A DNA stretch of 64,000 bases from assembly GCF_900088415.1 (NCBI RefSeq), contig NZ_FLLQ01000002.1, positions 248,001 to 312,000 on the forward strand, in the 5' to 3' direction. The translations under genes and the position numbers were made by a program. The notes below the pieces were generated by a model. It searched no databases. It was not told the origin of the DNA and saw only the letters and a program-made list of their open reading frames with translations. This DNA is from Vibrio mediterranei (GTDB taxonomy: Bacteria; Pseudomonadota; Gammaproteobacteria; Enterobacterales; Vibrionaceae). Below are positions 36,489 through 46,256 of the stretch, in pieces (position 1 is the first letter of the stretch; each line of letters starts with the position of its first letter).

Positions 36489-37673
36489 TTAAGATTTGTC
36501 TGATTTCTCTTGCAGTGCGGACACCAATTTCTTTAAAGCTTCAATGTCTGCCTGATTTTGCTCGGCTCGGTCTAGTGCTACTTGAGTATCCTCTGAATGT
36601 CCTTCGGTATTTTGCTCTTGTAACAGAGCTATTTGCTGTTTCAGTAGTTGATTTTCTTTCTGTAGCGCTTCAGAACGATCCGCTTTCCTCAATTGTTCAA
36701 CATCATGAGCAATACGTTCAGACTGTGCCGTAAGAGATTGATCTCGATAATCGTTACCCTTTGCCACCGAAGATATCTTGTGCAAACGTGATTCAGCCTC
36801 TAGCACCATGGGTTCAAATTGAGATTTCTCGATATTAATCAACTTGTTTACTTCAGCGACAACCGCCTCGAGACGACGGAACTGAAAGTTGATCTGATCG
36901 ACTTGATGTTCTATCCCAGAAAAACTTCGCGGTGACTTAGCAACATACTTCGCCAATTCAGCGGTCCCCTGCTCTACATAGCCATAGCTCACCGGTGCCA
37001 ATGTATTGTATTTTAGCCGACTTAGATCTGCCAGTCGCTGCTCCAATGGCTTGACGTACATGGCATCAATAACGCGAACTTCAAGTGCCACGGCGTTATT
37101 GAGGAATGTCTCTTGATAGCTTTCAGCATGCTCAGTTTCAGATACGACTAGATACTCAAACAAGCGCTGATAATCACGATTTAAGTTGTTCATCGCATGT
37201 CTGAAATATTTGCCAGCCTCTATCTTATTAAGGTAGGCCATTTGACTCATCGCTGGTGCGAGCAAGACATCCGCTTGCTTTTTGAGTCCTTGAATTGCTT
37301 TATAGTTATACTCCACAGAATTAATGCGGTCTCGGAAACCAACCGCATACGTCTCACTAGAAAAGACGGAATGCTTCGCGTCAACTTGCGTCGGGTCCTT
37401 ACGCATTTCTATGAATAGATCATGCGCACTTTTCCAAGATGACATCATATCGCGGTAGTTTTCGGGAGCATAAATTCGAAGTGCATCCGCACCTTCCAAT
37501 TTCTTCGACCATTCAGCATAGGTGTCTGAAATCTCACTAAATACCCTGCTTCTTGTTTGACGAACCTCTTCCGGCGTCAAGTTGGCATGGGATTCATTAG
37601 CCGTTGGGGTACTCGCGCACGATGCAACGCCCAAAACACACATTAATACAACAGCCAAATTGCGTGTAGACAT
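36489..37673 (-). CDS. Coiled-coil lipoprotein of unknown function
   Basis: A 394-residue protein with a lipoprotein signal: LMCVLGVASC, so Cys19 is lipidated and the body lies in the periplasm. The body is helical and rich in Tyr, Arg and Glu (DYQRLFEYLVVSETEHAESY). The last 90 residues are strong heptad coiled coil (LRKADRSEALQKENQLLKQQ, then VALDRAEQNQADIEALKKLV). I do not recognise a named family. Asp after the Cys is absent (Ala20-Ser21), so export to the outer membrane is likely. It is single, with its own terminator. Confidence 0.75.
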   Translation of the reverse strand: MSTRNLAVVLMCVLGVASCASTPTANESHANLTPEEVRQTRSRVFSEISDTYAEWSKKLEGADALRIYAPENYRDMMSSWKSAHDLFIEMRKDPTQVDAKHSVFSSETYAVGFRDRINSVEYNYKAIQGLKKQADVLLAPAMSQMAYLNKIEAGKYFRHAMNNLNRDYQRLFEYLVVSETEHAESYQETFLNNAVALEVRVIDAMYVKPLEQRLADLSRLKYNTLAPVSYGYVEQGTAELAKYVAKSPRSFSGIEHQVDQINFQFRRLEAVVAEVNKLINIEKSQFEPMVLEAESRLHKISSVAKGNDYRDQSLTAQSERIAHDVEQLRKADRSEALQKENQLLKQQIALLQEQNTEGHSEDTQVALDRAEQNQADIEALKKLVSALQEKSDKS

Positions 37674-37942
37674 CTACTCTCCTAATAACTTGAATTCATC
37701 ATATGAACCAAGAAAAATCGTCCTATCAAATCGACAGGCCATAACCTACGAACTATATTCAAATTACTCACTAAAATACATCACATAGAGCCCTAAGTGA
37801 TTATATTTCATCCACTTAATAACAAAAATTTACCGTTTTCCTTTAGAAGGCGGCGCAAGCTAACACTTTATTAACTGTGTGATTGTCAACTCGTTCAATC
37901 CCCACTATGTTGAGTGGAGAATCTCAACCAAGAGGCAAATCT

Positions 37943-38176
37943 ATGAAATTCACTCCAGCGCATCTTTCTGAAATGAACCTGTTATTGCAATTTGACTTAA
38001 GCAGCGCGGCAACAGGTATCAAGGTCCATCACGATGCAAGCAAAGAGATGCAAGAAGCAGTCCAACGATTATTCGATAAAGGACTATGTACCCTGCCTGA
38101 CGGTGGCTACCTTACGGACGAGGGAATTGAAGTGGCGGAGCACGCAGACAGAGTTCTTCGTGTCTTAACGTCTTAG
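37943..38176 (+). CDS. TIGR02647 family protein
   Basis: A 77-residue protein matching TIGR02647, small proteins of gammaproteobacteria of unknown function, sometimes noted as DNA-related. The typical beginning (LSEMNLLLQFDL) and middle (ATGIKVHHDASKEMQEAVQRL, shortened here to IKVHHDA) and the wHTH-like end YLTDEGIEVAEHADRVL are seen. The ATG at 37943 follows AAGAGGCAAATCT. A GTTGAG/CTCAAC inverted repeat (37909-37928) sits just before the ribosome-binding site. It is monocistronic. Confidence 0.8.
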   Translation: MKFTPAHLSEMNLLLQFDLSSAATGIKVHHDASKEMQEAVQRLFDKGLCTLPDGGYLTDEGIEVAEHADRVLRVLTS

Positions 38177-38237
38177 CACTAACGTGATATGTCTCTAGCA
38201 GCGGCATCTCATTGCCGCTGCAATTAACTCCTACCTC

Positions 38238-38654
38238 TTAGGCTAAAAAAAGACGACGATAGGGCTGCCATCTGTCATACACCCAATTAAACCCCGTCGT
38301 ATAGAAGAAAAAGAATACAAGAAAACCTGCTTCAATAATCAAAGCTGTCAGTAATGAAACCTGTAAGAACCAAGCGATGGCCGGTATGGTCATCACGATC
38401 AATCCTGCTTCAAATCCTATTGCATGACCGATACGCACAAGCACGGAACGCTTACTTCTCTCACCCGGAATATATCTATCAAACAACACATTATAGAAAT
38501 AGTTCCATACTACGGTGAACAAACTCATGCCAACACCTACAATCATTAGTTGCGTTGATTTACTACCTGTAGCTATAGATGCAATAGGAATTATGATAGC
38601 TAATGCTAACGCCTCAAATAGAATGGCATGAAATATTCTTTCTTTATTATTCAT
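38238..38654 (-). CDS. PACE-family efflux transporter (AceI-like)
   Basis: A 138-residue inner-membrane protein with four membrane segments in two halves (BTP domains). Each half has the family pattern: RIFHAILFEALALAI with TVVWNYFYNVLFDRY, then VRIGHAIGFEAGLIV with GFNWVYDRWQPY. AceI of Acinetobacter exports chlorhexidine, and others export short-chain diamines such as cadaverine and putrescine. The ATG at 38654 follows AAGGTAACTTA. A LysR gene is divergent, 97 bases away, as is known for aceI/aceR. Export of a polyamine is plausible given the norspermidine operon, but is only inference. Confidence 0.9.
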   Translation of the reverse strand: MNNKERIFHAILFEALALAIIIPIASIATGSKSTQLMIVGVGMSLFTVVWNYFYNVLFDRYIPGERSKRSVLVRIGHAIGFEAGLIVMTIPAIAWFLQVSLLTALIIEAGFLVFFFFYTTGFNWVYDRWQPYRRLFLA

Positions 38655-38736
38655 TAAGTTACCTTGTAAATTTGAAACATCGTTTACCAATAGAGCTATT
38701 ATCCGTTATGCTTTAACAAGACGGAAACGAGATAAC

Positions 38737-38751
38737 ATCAGGAAACCTGAT
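38737..38751 (+). promoter_or_regulatory. Inverted repeat over the LysR ribosome-binding site
   Basis: ATCAGGAAACCTGAT, a perfect 6-3-6 repeat, ends directly at the start codon (38752) and contains the AGGA ribosome-binding site. It could be an autoregulatory operator or a translation-blocking hairpin. Confidence 0.5.
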
Positions 38752-39636
38752 ATGTTTAGCATCGAACAATTAGAAGCATTTATTACCACAGTTGAAACCG
38801 GTTCTTTTTCTGCTGCCGCACGCAAGCTCGGCAAGGTTCAATCTGCTGTTAGTCAAAACATCATGAATCTTGAGATCGATTGTGGTGTTGATGTCTTTGA
38901 CCGAAGCGGTCGTTATCCAGTTCTTACCGAGGCAGGTCATAAACTACTTCCCTATGCTCGCGCTGCCATCACCCAACATCAACGTCTTGCAGATTTAGTC
39001 GATACATTAGGACATGATGAGATACAACCTATCGTTTTAGCAGTAGATGAAGGTATTCCACTGGAAAGAATCACTCCAATACTCAAGACGCTCTCGGAAG
39101 AGTTTCCCTCTCTGCAATTGGAATGCTTGCTTGCCTCCAGTGTCGATATTATAGAAATGGTTCAATCAGGTAGAGCAACCTCCGGTTTAGTCTATGGTGA
39201 ACACGTTATCCCCTTCTCATTAGACTTTGAACATGTTGGTGATTTCGAGTTCGACATTTTTGTGTCTTCAGAGCACCCGCTCGCTAAAACTGTCACCCCC
39301 CATCTTGAAATGTTGAGTTTGCACCGACAGCTTGTCGTCAGCTCGAGAAGTTCTCAAAAGAGTAGCTTTCATCAAGTGCTCAGTCCCGATGTTTGGTACT
39401 CCGATAGCTACGCTATGATTATGGAATGGTGTCTTGCAGGATTTGGATGGACCTATGCTCCTTCCTATATGGCAAAAGAAGCGCTTGCTCAAGGTAAGTT
39501 AGTACAGGTTCCGATAGAATTTGAAAAGATATCCGCAATCACTAACATCGATTTAATCCAACACTCAAGTAAGAGTAAAGATGCCGGTCATAAGCGACTG
39601 CGGGAATTACTTCGACACCGTTTCGAGGATGTGTAA
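38752..39636 (+). CDS. LysR-family regulator of the PACE pump (AceR-like)
   Basis: A 294-residue LysR protein with the N-terminal helix-turn-helix clear (SIEQLEAFITTVETGSFSAA, KLGKVQSAVSQNI, residues 1-62). The co-inducer domain follows. It is divergent from the PACE gene and probably activates it, as AceR does for aceI. The ATG lies one base after an inverted repeat. A sugar-nucleotide epimerase-like gene starts one base after its stop, so both are on one transcript. Confidence 0.9.
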   Translation: MFSIEQLEAFITTVETGSFSAAARKLGKVQSAVSQNIMNLEIDCGVDVFDRSGRYPVLTEAGHKLLPYARAAITQHQRLADLVDTLGHDEIQPIVLAVDEGIPLERITPILKTLSEEFPSLQLECLLASSVDIIEMVQSGRATSGLVYGEHVIPFSLDFEHVGDFEFDIFVSSEHPLAKTVTPHLEMLSLHRQLVVSSRSSQKSSFHQVLSPDVWYSDSYAMIMEWCLAGFGWTYAPSYMAKEALAQGKLVQVPIEFEKISAITNIDLIQHSSKSKDAGHKRLRELLRHRFEDV

Positions 39637-39637
39637 C

Positions 39638-40480
39638 ATGACAGAAAAGCAAATACTCGTCGTAGGAGCTGGTTGGCTTGGCCTGCCGCTGGCCCATGCT
39701 CTACAAAGCCGAGGCTACAAGGTTATAGCAACAAGAACCAGCGTTGAAGGCGTGGCTGAAATCACCCAAGCGGGTTTGGATAGTCTCTGTTTGGATTTGA
39801 ATGCTATCCGTTCAGAAGAAGAGGAGCTGACACTAACAGATCAACTCATCAAGAAGCAGATAAATGTGATTATTGGCTGCTTTCCTCCAGGCTTTAGGCA
39901 AGGAGGCGGTGCGCTTTACGCTTCTCAATGGGCGCAGCTTGTTCAAGTGGCAAAACGAATTGGTGTTGAAAAGATCATCATGATTAGCTCTAGTTCTGTT
40001 TATCCAGAGCGAGCCGAAATCATGACTGAAGATATGGCTAGACTACCGATAGCAAAAGGCAGAGAAGACTTTAGCGCTAAGTCTATTATTATGCTCACTG
40101 CAGAAGAACACGTTAGAAACTCGACTTTAGATTATGTCATCGTGCGTTGCAGTGGTTTGTTTGGTCCAAATCGTCATCCATCTCGATTTGCCTCGAAACT
40201 CAAGACTGTGAGTGATCAAGCATCCGCCAATATGCTGCACCTTGACGACGCTGTTGGTGCGATTATTTTTTGTTTAGAACATGTGGATGCGAGCGTGGTA
40301 AACGCCACCACACCAGAGACCTGTGACAAAGTGACCTTTTATCGTGCTGCCTTGCGTTCGGTAGGTTTAGATACCTCGTTGAATTTAGTGAACTCAGAGC
40401 CAGACAAAACCATCTCTAGTGAAAAACTACAAGGTCTGGGTTATCACTTCAAATACCATCATACGCTTGATGCGCTGTAG
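39638..40480 (+). CDS. NAD(P)-binding extended SDR/YeeZ-like protein
   Basis: A 280-residue Rossmann-fold protein with nucleotide motif VVGAGWLGLPLA (G-x-G-x2-G) at the start and an epimerase-like core (ISSSSVYPE near 115). The usual catalytic Tyr-x3-Lys is not evident at the normal spot, as in YeeZ-like proteins. The role is unknown. It begins one base after the LysR stop, so it is cotranscribed with that regulator. The C-terminus has no membrane segment. A bidirectional terminator follows. Confidence 0.75.
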   Translation: MTEKQILVVGAGWLGLPLAHALQSRGYKVIATRTSVEGVAEITQAGLDSLCLDLNAIRSEEEELTLTDQLIKKQINVIIGCFPPGFRQGGGALYASQWAQLVQVAKRIGVEKIIMISSSSVYPERAEIMTEDMARLPIAKGREDFSAKSIIMLTAEEHVRNSTLDYVIVRCSGLFGPNRHPSRFASKLKTVSDQASANMLHLDDAVGAIIFCLEHVDASVVNATTPETCDKVTFYRAALRSVGLDTSLNLVNSEPDKTISSEKLQGLGYHFKYHHTLDAL

Positions 40481-40501
40481 ATTACTGAATAGTCCACTAC
40501 T

Positions 40502-40530
40502 AAAAAAGGAAGTATTATGCTTCCTTTTTT
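40502..40530. terminator. Bidirectional terminator, SDR gene / tdk
   Basis: AAAAAAGGAAG (40502-40512) pairs with CTTCCTTTTTT (40520-40530) around seven bases. It sits between the convergent genes. Confidence 0.88.
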
Positions 40531-40546
40531 ACTTTCATTATGCGGC

Positions 40547-41125
40547 TTACTTGCCCAACGCTTCTTTATAATGCTGACGGCAAACTGAGACATATTTATC
40601 ATTACCACCAATCGCTACTTGGTCACCTTCTGCGATAGCTTTACCGTCTTCATCGGTTCGGATTACCATATTAGCTTTACGACCACAGTGGCAAATTGTC
40701 TTTAGCTCGACCAATTTATCCGCCCACGCCAGTAAGTGTTTACTGCCTTCAAATAACTCACCCAAGAAGTCTGTCCTCAAACCGTAGCAAAGGACTGGAA
40801 TGTTCAGCTTATCAACCACTTCTGTAAGTTGATAAACCTGTTCCTTTGACAAGAACTGACATTCATCAATAAGGATACAGTGTCGTTTGGTCTCAGCATT
40901 CAGCGTTGCGATCTCATCAAACAAATTGGAGTCTGGCTGGAAAAGCTGCGCTTCGGACTGAAGCCCAATACGTGAGCTAACCTTACCAATGCCATAGCGA
41001 TCATCAAGTGCGGCAGTGAAGATTAGAGGATTCATTCCTCGTTCTTGGTAATTGAAAGAAGACTGAAGAAGAGTTGTCGACTTACCCGCATTCATTGCCG
41101 AGTAATAGAAGTACATCTGAGCCAA
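40547..41125 (-). CDS. tdk: Thymidine kinase
   Basis: A 192-residue salvage enzyme that phosphorylates thymidine and deoxyuridine with ATP. The P-loop is [15 protein letters not shown], the Walker B/active-site stretch is [11 protein letters not shown] with the catalytic Glu, and the lid zinc site is [10 protein letters not shown] plus VSVCRQHY. Length is typical of the type II enzyme. The gene stands between the cysS terminator and a bidirectional terminator, so it is monocistronic. Confidence 0.97.
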   Translation of the reverse strand: MAQMYFYYSAMNAGKSTTLLQSSFNYQERGMNPLIFTAALDDRYGIGKVSSRIGLQSEAQLFQPDSNLFDEIATLNAETKRHCILIDECQFLSKEQVYQLTEVVDKLNIPVLCYGLRTDFLGELFEGSKHLLAWADKLVELKTICHCGRKANMVIRTDEDGKAIAEGDQVAIGGNDKYVSVCRQHYKEALGK

Positions 41126-41146
41126 AGTGTTACACCAAATTCAAAA

Positions 41147-41176
41147 CTTAAAAAGAAGCCCTTGCATGCAAGGGCT
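41147..41176 (-). terminator. Terminator of cysS with a 20-bp perfect palindrome
   Basis: AGCCCTTGCA is followed by its reverse complement TGCAAGGGCT (41157-41176). On the minus strand a CTTCTTTTT tail follows. It is 9 bases after the cysS stop. Confidence 0.8.
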
Positions 41177-41184
41177 ACGAGAAA

Positions 41185-42567
41185 TTACTTACGACGCCAC
41201 GTCGTGCCTTCAGGGCCATCTTCTAGAACAATGCCCATTTCCGTCAGTTTGTCGCGTGCCATATCTGCATTCGCCCAATCTTTCGATGCACGAGAGTCAT
41301 TACGCAGCTTAATCAAAGCTTCAATTTCAGCCACTTCATCGTTATCGCCTGCATCACCTTTCAAGAAAGCTTCCGGATCCTGATGAAGAATACCGATAAC
41401 ATCAGCCAGTTCACGCATTAGCGCACCAAGTTGGCTCGCCTGACCCAAATCCACCGTTTTCAGACGGTTGATTTCACGTGCCATATCAAATAGCACTGAA
41501 TACGCTTCAGGTGTGTTGAAGTCATCGTTCATAGCTGCGGTAAAGCGAGTCACGTACTCTTCTCCACCCGTTGGTTCTGCATCTAAATCCAAACCACGAA
41601 GTGAAGTGTATAGACGCTCTAGTGCTGAACGAGCTTGGTTTAGGTTGTCTTCACTGTAGTTCAGTTGACTACGGTAGTGACCTGACATTAAGAAATAGCG
41701 AACCGTTTCTGGATCGTAATGATCCAACACATCGCGAATCGTAAAGAAGTTGCCAAGAGACTTAGACATTTTCTCTTTATCAACCATCACCATACCGCTG
41801 TGCATCCAAGTGTTCACGTATTGTGTGTCGTGTGCGCAGCAAGATTGAGCAATTTCATTCTCGTGGTGTGGGAATTGAAGGTCTGAACCACCACCATGAA
41901 TGTCAAAATGATTACCTAGAATCGATGAGTTCATTGCCGAGCATTCAATATGCCAACCAGGACGTCCTGGTCCCCATGGCGATTCCCAAGTAGGCTCACC
42001 TGGCTTAGACATCTTCCAAAGTACGAAATCCAGTGGACTGCGCTTAGCGCTCTCAACATCAACACGAGCACCTGCTTGAAGTTGGTCAAGATCTTGCTTT
42101 GAAAGCTTACCGTATTCATCGAACTTCGATACTTCAAACATAACGTCACCGTTATCAGCAACGTAGGCAAAGCCACGTTCGATCAGTTTTTCAACCAGCT
42201 CAATGATTTCCGCAATGAATTCAGTAGCACGAGGCTCTACATCTGGACGCTTCATATTTAGCGCATCAAAGTCCGCGTGCATTTCACCAATAAGGCGTTC
42301 AGTCAACGATTCGCACGACTCACCATTTTCGTTAGCACGTTTGATAATTTTGTCATCAATATCAGTGATGTTACGCACGAATTTCAAATCGTAGCCAACA
42401 TAGCGAAGGTAACGTGAAACCACATCGAAAGATACAAAAGTACGACCATGACCGATATGACAGAGATCGTAAATAGTGACCCCACAGACATACATGCCGA
42501 CTTTGCCTGCATGGATAGGTTTGAATTCCTCTTTTTGTCTCGTCAGTGTGTTGTATATTTTTAACAT
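41185..42567 (-). CDS. cysS: Cysteinyl-tRNA synthetase
   Basis: A 460-residue class I synthetase. The HIGH motif is CHIGHGRTF near residue 37, the KMSKS loop is [11 protein letters not shown] near 266, and zinc ligands include GVTIYD preceded by Cys (MYVCGVT), WHIECSAM, and FPHHENE. Length equals the E. coli enzyme (461). It is divergent from ppiB, the same order as E. coli (cysS-ppiB-lpxH). The start ATG follows ATAGAGATC weakly. Confidence 0.98.
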   Translation of the reverse strand: MLKIYNTLTRQKEEFKPIHAGKVGMYVCGVTIYDLCHIGHGRTFVSFDVVSRYLRYVGYDLKFVRNITDIDDKIIKRANENGESCESLTERLIGEMHADFDALNMKRPDVEPRATEFIAEIIELVEKLIERGFAYVADNGDVMFEVSKFDEYGKLSKQDLDQLQAGARVDVESAKRSPLDFVLWKMSKPGEPTWESPWGPGRPGWHIECSAMNSSILGNHFDIHGGGSDLQFPHHENEIAQSCCAHDTQYVNTWMHSGMVMVDKEKMSKSLGNFFTIRDVLDHYDPETVRYFLMSGHYRSQLNYSEDNLNQARSALERLYTSLRGLDLDAEPTGGEEYVTRFTAAMNDDFNTPEAYSVLFDMAREINRLKTVDLGQASQLGALMRELADVIGILHQDPEAFLKGDAGDNDEVAEIEALIKLRNDSRASKDWANADMARDKLTEMGIVLEDGPEGTTWRRK

Positions 42568-42739
42568 GATCTCTATCTGGATTATTACGTTTAAAAAGTA
42601 ACGGCGATTATAACCATAATCCTTGTCATAATGGAGTCATTAAGCGAATAAATCTTGCATTTTGCGTGCAGAATGAGCTATCTCCAATCGAGTCAGCATA
42701 AAAACGCCCTCAATAATGCCAGATAACCGGATTTCGACG

Positions 42740-42768
42740 TTTGCTTGTGACAACAGTTAGGCTAGAAT
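42740..42768 (+). promoter_or_regulatory. Possible ppiB promoter
   Basis: -35 TTTGCT (42740-42745), 17-base spacer, -10 TAGAAT (42763-42768). It is 40 bases before the ppiB start and gives a plausible leader. The -35 match is weak. Confidence 0.45.
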
Positions 42769-42807
42769 CGTTGTCTCTAACATAAAAACACAGAATAGGT
42801 ATTCATC

Positions 42808-43302
42808 ATGATCACCCTTCATACTAATTTCGGCGACGTTAAAATTCAGCTAAATGAAGAAAAAGCACCAGAAACGAGTGCTAACTTTGCTCAGTACTGC
42901 CGCGATGGTTTTTACGACAACACACTATTTCACCGTGTTATCGATGGTTTCATGATTCAAGGTGGCGGCATGACGTCTGGCCTTAAAGAAAAGGCAACTC
43001 GCGCGCCAATTAAAAACGAAGCTAACAATGGCCTGAGCAACAAAGTCGGCACTTTAGCAATGGCTCGTACAATGGAACCACATTCTGCAAGTTCTCAATT
43101 CTTCATCAACGTAAATGACAACACCTTCTTAGACTTCCGTTCAGAAAGTCTAGATGGTTGGGGTTACTGTGTATTCGGTGAAGTAGTTGAAGGCATGGAC
43201 ATCGTAAACAAAATCAAAGGCGTGAGTACTGGTTCTATGGGTATGCACCAAGACGTACCGCTAGAAGAAGTCATCATCACTGGTACTACGATTCACGAAT
43301 AA
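42808..43302 (+). CDS. ppiB: Peptidyl-prolyl cis-trans isomerase B
   Basis: A 164-residue cytoplasmic cyclophilin that speeds proline isomerisation in folding proteins. Family signatures are [15 protein letters not shown] (catalytic Arg) and [16 protein letters not shown], and the enterobacterial-type WGYCVFGEV. There is no signal peptide. The start ATG follows AATAGGTATTCATC. lpxH follows by 37 bases in the same direction. Confidence 0.97.
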   Translation: MITLHTNFGDVKIQLNEEKAPETSANFAQYCRDGFYDNTLFHRVIDGFMIQGGGMTSGLKEKATRAPIKNEANNGLSNKVGTLAMARTMEPHSASSQFFINVNDNTFLDFRSESLDGWGYCVFGEVVEGMDIVNKIKGVSTGSMGMHQDVPLEEVIITGTTIHE

Positions 43303-43339
43303 TCGTTCAAGGGAGGGCAATGTCCTCCCTAATTCAACT

Positions 43340-44065
43340 ATGACTACACTATTTATTTCCGACCTTCATCTTTCTCCCTCTCAGCCCCAAATAACGGATT
43401 GTTTCGTTAAGTTTATGCGCGAAGAAGCAATTCACGCAGAAGCACTCTATGTGTTAGGCGATCTGTTTGAATTTTGGATTGGCGATGATGACCCCTCTGA
43501 TTTTGCTCAAGCGATCAAAACCGAATTCAAAACTCTCACTCAATCAGGTGTCTCCTGCTATTTCATCCAGGGAAATCGTGATTTTTTGCTTAACAGACGT
43601 TTTTGCAAAGAAACAGGGATAAAACTACTCGATGAACATAGCGTGATCGATCTTTATGGTCGCAAAACCGTGATCCTTCACGGCGATACGTTATGCACTG
43701 AAGATCACAAGTATCAAGCATTCAGAGCTAAGGTTCATATGCCTTGGCTGCAGTGGATATTTAATCGGCTTCCATTCTTTACAAGACAACATATCGTAAA
43801 TAAAATCCAAGGCGATATTCGTGATGTAAAGGCGCAAAAATCGCTCGATATCATGGATGTCACTCAATCAGAAGTGGAAACACTGATGAGACAATGCGGA
43901 ACCGACTTGATGATTCACGGTCATACACACCGACCTAATATTCACCAATTCGAGGTTGATAATAAGCCTTACACACGCATCGTACTTGGTGACTGGTACC
44001 AACAAGGATCTGTTTTGGTTTGTACACCAGAGTCGCAACATTTAGAAGTACGCCGTTTTGCTTAA
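43340..44065 (+). CDS. lpxH: UDP-2,3-diacylglucosamine diphosphatase
   Basis: A 241-residue calcineurin-like metallophosphatase of lipid A synthesis that cleaves UDP-2,3-diacylglucosamine to lipid X and UMP. Metal ligands are in LFISDLHLS (Asp-x-His), [24 protein letters not shown], and IHGHTHRPN. Length matches E. coli LpxH (240). It is cotranscribed with ppiB. Confidence 0.97.
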   Translation: MTTLFISDLHLSPSQPQITDCFVKFMREEAIHAEALYVLGDLFEFWIGDDDPSDFAQAIKTEFKTLTQSGVSCYFIQGNRDFLLNRRFCKETGIKLLDEHSVIDLYGRKTVILHGDTLCTEDHKYQAFRAKVHMPWLQWIFNRLPFFTRQHIVNKIQGDIRDVKAQKSLDIMDVTQSEVETLMRQCGTDLMIHGHTHRPNIHQFEVDNKPYTRIVLGDWYQQGSVLVCTPESQHLEVRRFA

Positions 44066-44154
44066 AGCATGAGCCAAACCGCAGAAAATTCGACATATAA
44101 TTAGTCAAGGACTGCAATAAAACGTTAAGATAGTCCAACGTTTTTGAGATCACG

Positions 44155-45396
44155 ATGCAAAATTTGAAATACTCCTACATTGCTCGGCAACCCATTTTAA
44201 ATAGCGAACAGAAGACTGTTGGCTATGAGTTGCTATTTAGAGACGGGCCGAACAATACCTTTCCAGATATCGATCCAGAACTGGCGACAAACCGTCTCCT
44301 TTCTGAGCACTTCCTTGCAACTCACTACAGTACTATTGGTGATAAACTAGGTTTTGTTAACTTTCCGTACCAGAGTTTAGTGAATTTGGTCCCTACTCTA
44401 TTCCCTAAAGATAACTTGGTGATCGAAATCTTAGAGAGTTGCGAGCCCACTGCGGAACTCCTCGCCGCGATAAAGAAGATGTCGAAAGCAGGCTATACCA
44501 TTGCACTTGATGACTTTGTGCCGCGTAAAGAATGGCTACCATTCTTGCCGTATACTTCGATTATCAAGATCGACATTCGCCAATATTCTTTGTCGAAAGC
44601 TGAGACTTTGATCGAGCGCCTCAAGGATCAAAACATCGTGTTTCTTGCGGAAAAGGTAGAAACCTATGAAGAGTTTGAGCTCGCTAAGCAAGTTGGTTTC
44701 ACCCAGTTTCAAGGCTACTTTTTTAGCCGCCCTCAGCTGATAAGAAGAAAACAGATCAAACCTTCCTTCTTGACTGTAGTTCAGCTTTGTAAAGAGATTT
44801 CAAACCCGAGTATCAATTATGATGAGCTTGAGCGACTCATCTCTCTAGATGTCACGCTCTCATATAAACTACTCACATTTGTCAACGCCTCTTATCTGAT
44901 ACGAGCAGAGATAAAGTCATTTAAACAAGCTCTGGTCTATCTCGGCGAAGATCGCCTGAGAAAGTTCATCTCGTTAGTCGCGATCACTTCAACACAAGAC
45001 GATAAGCCTGACAGCTTATATAGCTTGTCGATTCAGCGTGCCCGTTTTTGTGAATTATTGCTTAGTGATATGAACACCAACTTAGATGATGGATTGGGCT
45101 TTCTGACTGGCATGTTCTCGTTGCTTGATTCGTTATTCGATCAACCTCTAGAAGAGTTGGTTCAAAAGATGCCAATCGATAACCTGGTTAAAAGTGCCCT
45201 TGTGACCAAACAAGGCACACTTGGTAACATCTTAACCTTGGTGAAGGCTTATGAAGCGGCAGATTGGACAACGGTGATTGCCTGCCGAGATAAACTTGCT
45301 CTCAATGACGAGATGTTAGCTAAATATTACGATGAAGCCATCAAATGGACTGAAGATCTATTAGCTATCGAAACGGAATACCACACCCACGCTTAA
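44155..45396 (+). CDS. cdgJ: EAL-HDOD two-domain signalling protein
   Basis: A 413-residue protein with an EAL domain at about 5-200 and an HDOD domain at about 205-400. The EAL signature reads YELLFRDG (Glu kept, ELL for EAL), and further metal/substrate residues appear: FVNFPYQ, LVIEILES, ALDDFVP, IKIDIRQ and LAEKVET. The DDF motif is present, but the following residues differ from active enzymes, so c-di-GMP phosphodiesterase activity is uncertain. The HDOD part includes LISLDVTLSYKLLTFVNA. V. cholerae has a similar gene, cdgJ, which from memory stands beside ppiB-lpxH; the symbol rests on that. Motility and biofilm control is known for CdgJ. Confidence 0.75.
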   Translation: MQNLKYSYIARQPILNSEQKTVGYELLFRDGPNNTFPDIDPELATNRLLSEHFLATHYSTIGDKLGFVNFPYQSLVNLVPTLFPKDNLVIEILESCEPTAELLAAIKKMSKAGYTIALDDFVPRKEWLPFLPYTSIIKIDIRQYSLSKAETLIERLKDQNIVFLAEKVETYEEFELAKQVGFTQFQGYFFSRPQLIRRKQIKPSFLTVVQLCKEISNPSINYDELERLISLDVTLSYKLLTFVNASYLIRAEIKSFKQALVYLGEDRLRKFISLVAITSTQDDKPDSLYSLSIQRARFCELLLSDMNTNLDDGLGFLTGMFSLLDSLFDQPLEELVQKMPIDNLVKSALVTKQGTLGNILTLVKAYEAADWTTVIACRDKLALNDEMLAKYYDEAIKWTEDLLAIETEYHTHA

Positions 45397-45408
45397 CTTG
45401 GATTTTTT

Positions 45409-45897
45409 ATGACATCATGCTATTGCGGTAACGATGCACCGTTTGAGTCGTGCTGCCTACCAATACACCAAGACGTTCGCAAGGCCAACAAGCCTGAACA
45501 GCTTATGCGCGCTCGGTTTAGTGCTCATAAGACGAAAAATGTCGACTTTGTTGTCGCCACCTATCACCCTAGCTGCGATGCCGAAGCCGAACGCAGCTCA
45601 ATCGCTGATTCAATTAATAGCAATTGGACCAAGCTCAAGGTTACTGGTACTGAGAGCGGAACGAATGAACATGAAGGTTTCGTGTCTTTTGAAGCTTATC
45701 TTGAAGAGGACGGCTTTGAATATTGTCTTGCCGAACGATCTCGCTTCCTTTTTGAAGACGAACAATGGTATTACATCGATGGCGAGTTAGACGACTCTAT
45801 TCCGCCTCGCCCACTCACCACACAAGCGCTCAAGGTCGGCAGAAACGATCCATGCGTGTGTGGCAGCGGCAAGAAATACAAAAAGTGCTGCGGATAG
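45409..45897 (+). CDS. ychJ: YchJ family SEC-C motif protein
   Basis: A 162-residue protein with a zinc-binding SEC-C motif at each end: [13 protein letters not shown] (residues 4-16) and [17 protein letters not shown] at the C-terminus. The middle is the YchJ NTF2-like domain ([20 protein letters not shown]). The function is unknown. It begins 12 bases after cdgJ, so both may share a transcript. Confidence 0.93.
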   Translation: MTSCYCGNDAPFESCCLPIHQDVRKANKPEQLMRARFSAHKTKNVDFVVATYHPSCDAEAERSSIADSINSNWTKLKVTGTESGTNEHEGFVSFEAYLEEDGFEYCLAERSRFLFEDEQWYYIDGELDDSIPPRPLTTQALKVGRNDPCVCGSGKKYKKCCG

Positions 45898-45903
45898 AGG
45901 ATC

Positions 45904-45940
45904 ACAAGGGAGAGTGAATCGACTCACTTTCCCTTGTTTC
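45904..45940 (+). terminator. Terminator of ychJ
   Basis: ACAAGGGAGAGTGA (45904-45917) pairs with TCACTTTCCCTTGT (45924-45937), one G-U, around a six-base loop, followed by a short T stretch. Confidence 0.8.
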
Positions 45941-45978
45941 ATACATTGGATTCGCCACGACTGCCCGCTGGACTGGAG

Positions 45979-46179
45979 TTAGCGCTCATACGCTTTAAAC
46001 TGATTGGTTAACGGATCATATTGATAACCCAGCATATCTAGTTTACCAACAACCCCTTCTACATCCATTTCGTACATGCTAACAAGCTCTTCGAACGAGT
46101 CACATTCCAAGCGAAGCTTTTCATTAACGATTCCCAACAAGATAATGCTATCAAAACGGCTCACGTTACTTAAATCCAT
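45979..46179 (-). CDS. DUF4250 domain-containing protein
   Basis: A 66-residue protein matching DUF4250: SIILLGIVNEKLRLECDSFE followed by LDMLGYQYDP and NQFK. Family members are small cytosolic proteins of unknown function. The ATG follows ATGGAGTACGATT (GGAG). It lies between the ychJ terminator and the terminator of the next membrane-protein gene. Confidence 0.85.
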   Translation of the reverse strand: MDLSNVSRFDSIILLGIVNEKLRLECDSFEELVSMYEMDVEGVVGKLDMLGYQYDPLTNQFKAYER

Positions 46180-46192
46180 AATCGTACTCCAT

Positions 46193-46221
46193 AAAAAAAG
46201 CTAGCCTTTAAAGACTAGCTT
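46193..46221 (-). terminator. Terminator of the membrane-protein gene
   Basis: On the minus strand AAGCTAG pairs with CTAGCTT, with CTTT/AAAG inside, then seven T (46193-46199). It separates that gene from DUF4250. Confidence 0.8.
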
Positions 46222-46256
46222 GATTTAGTAAAATAGAAAGTGACCTAAGTGGCAGA

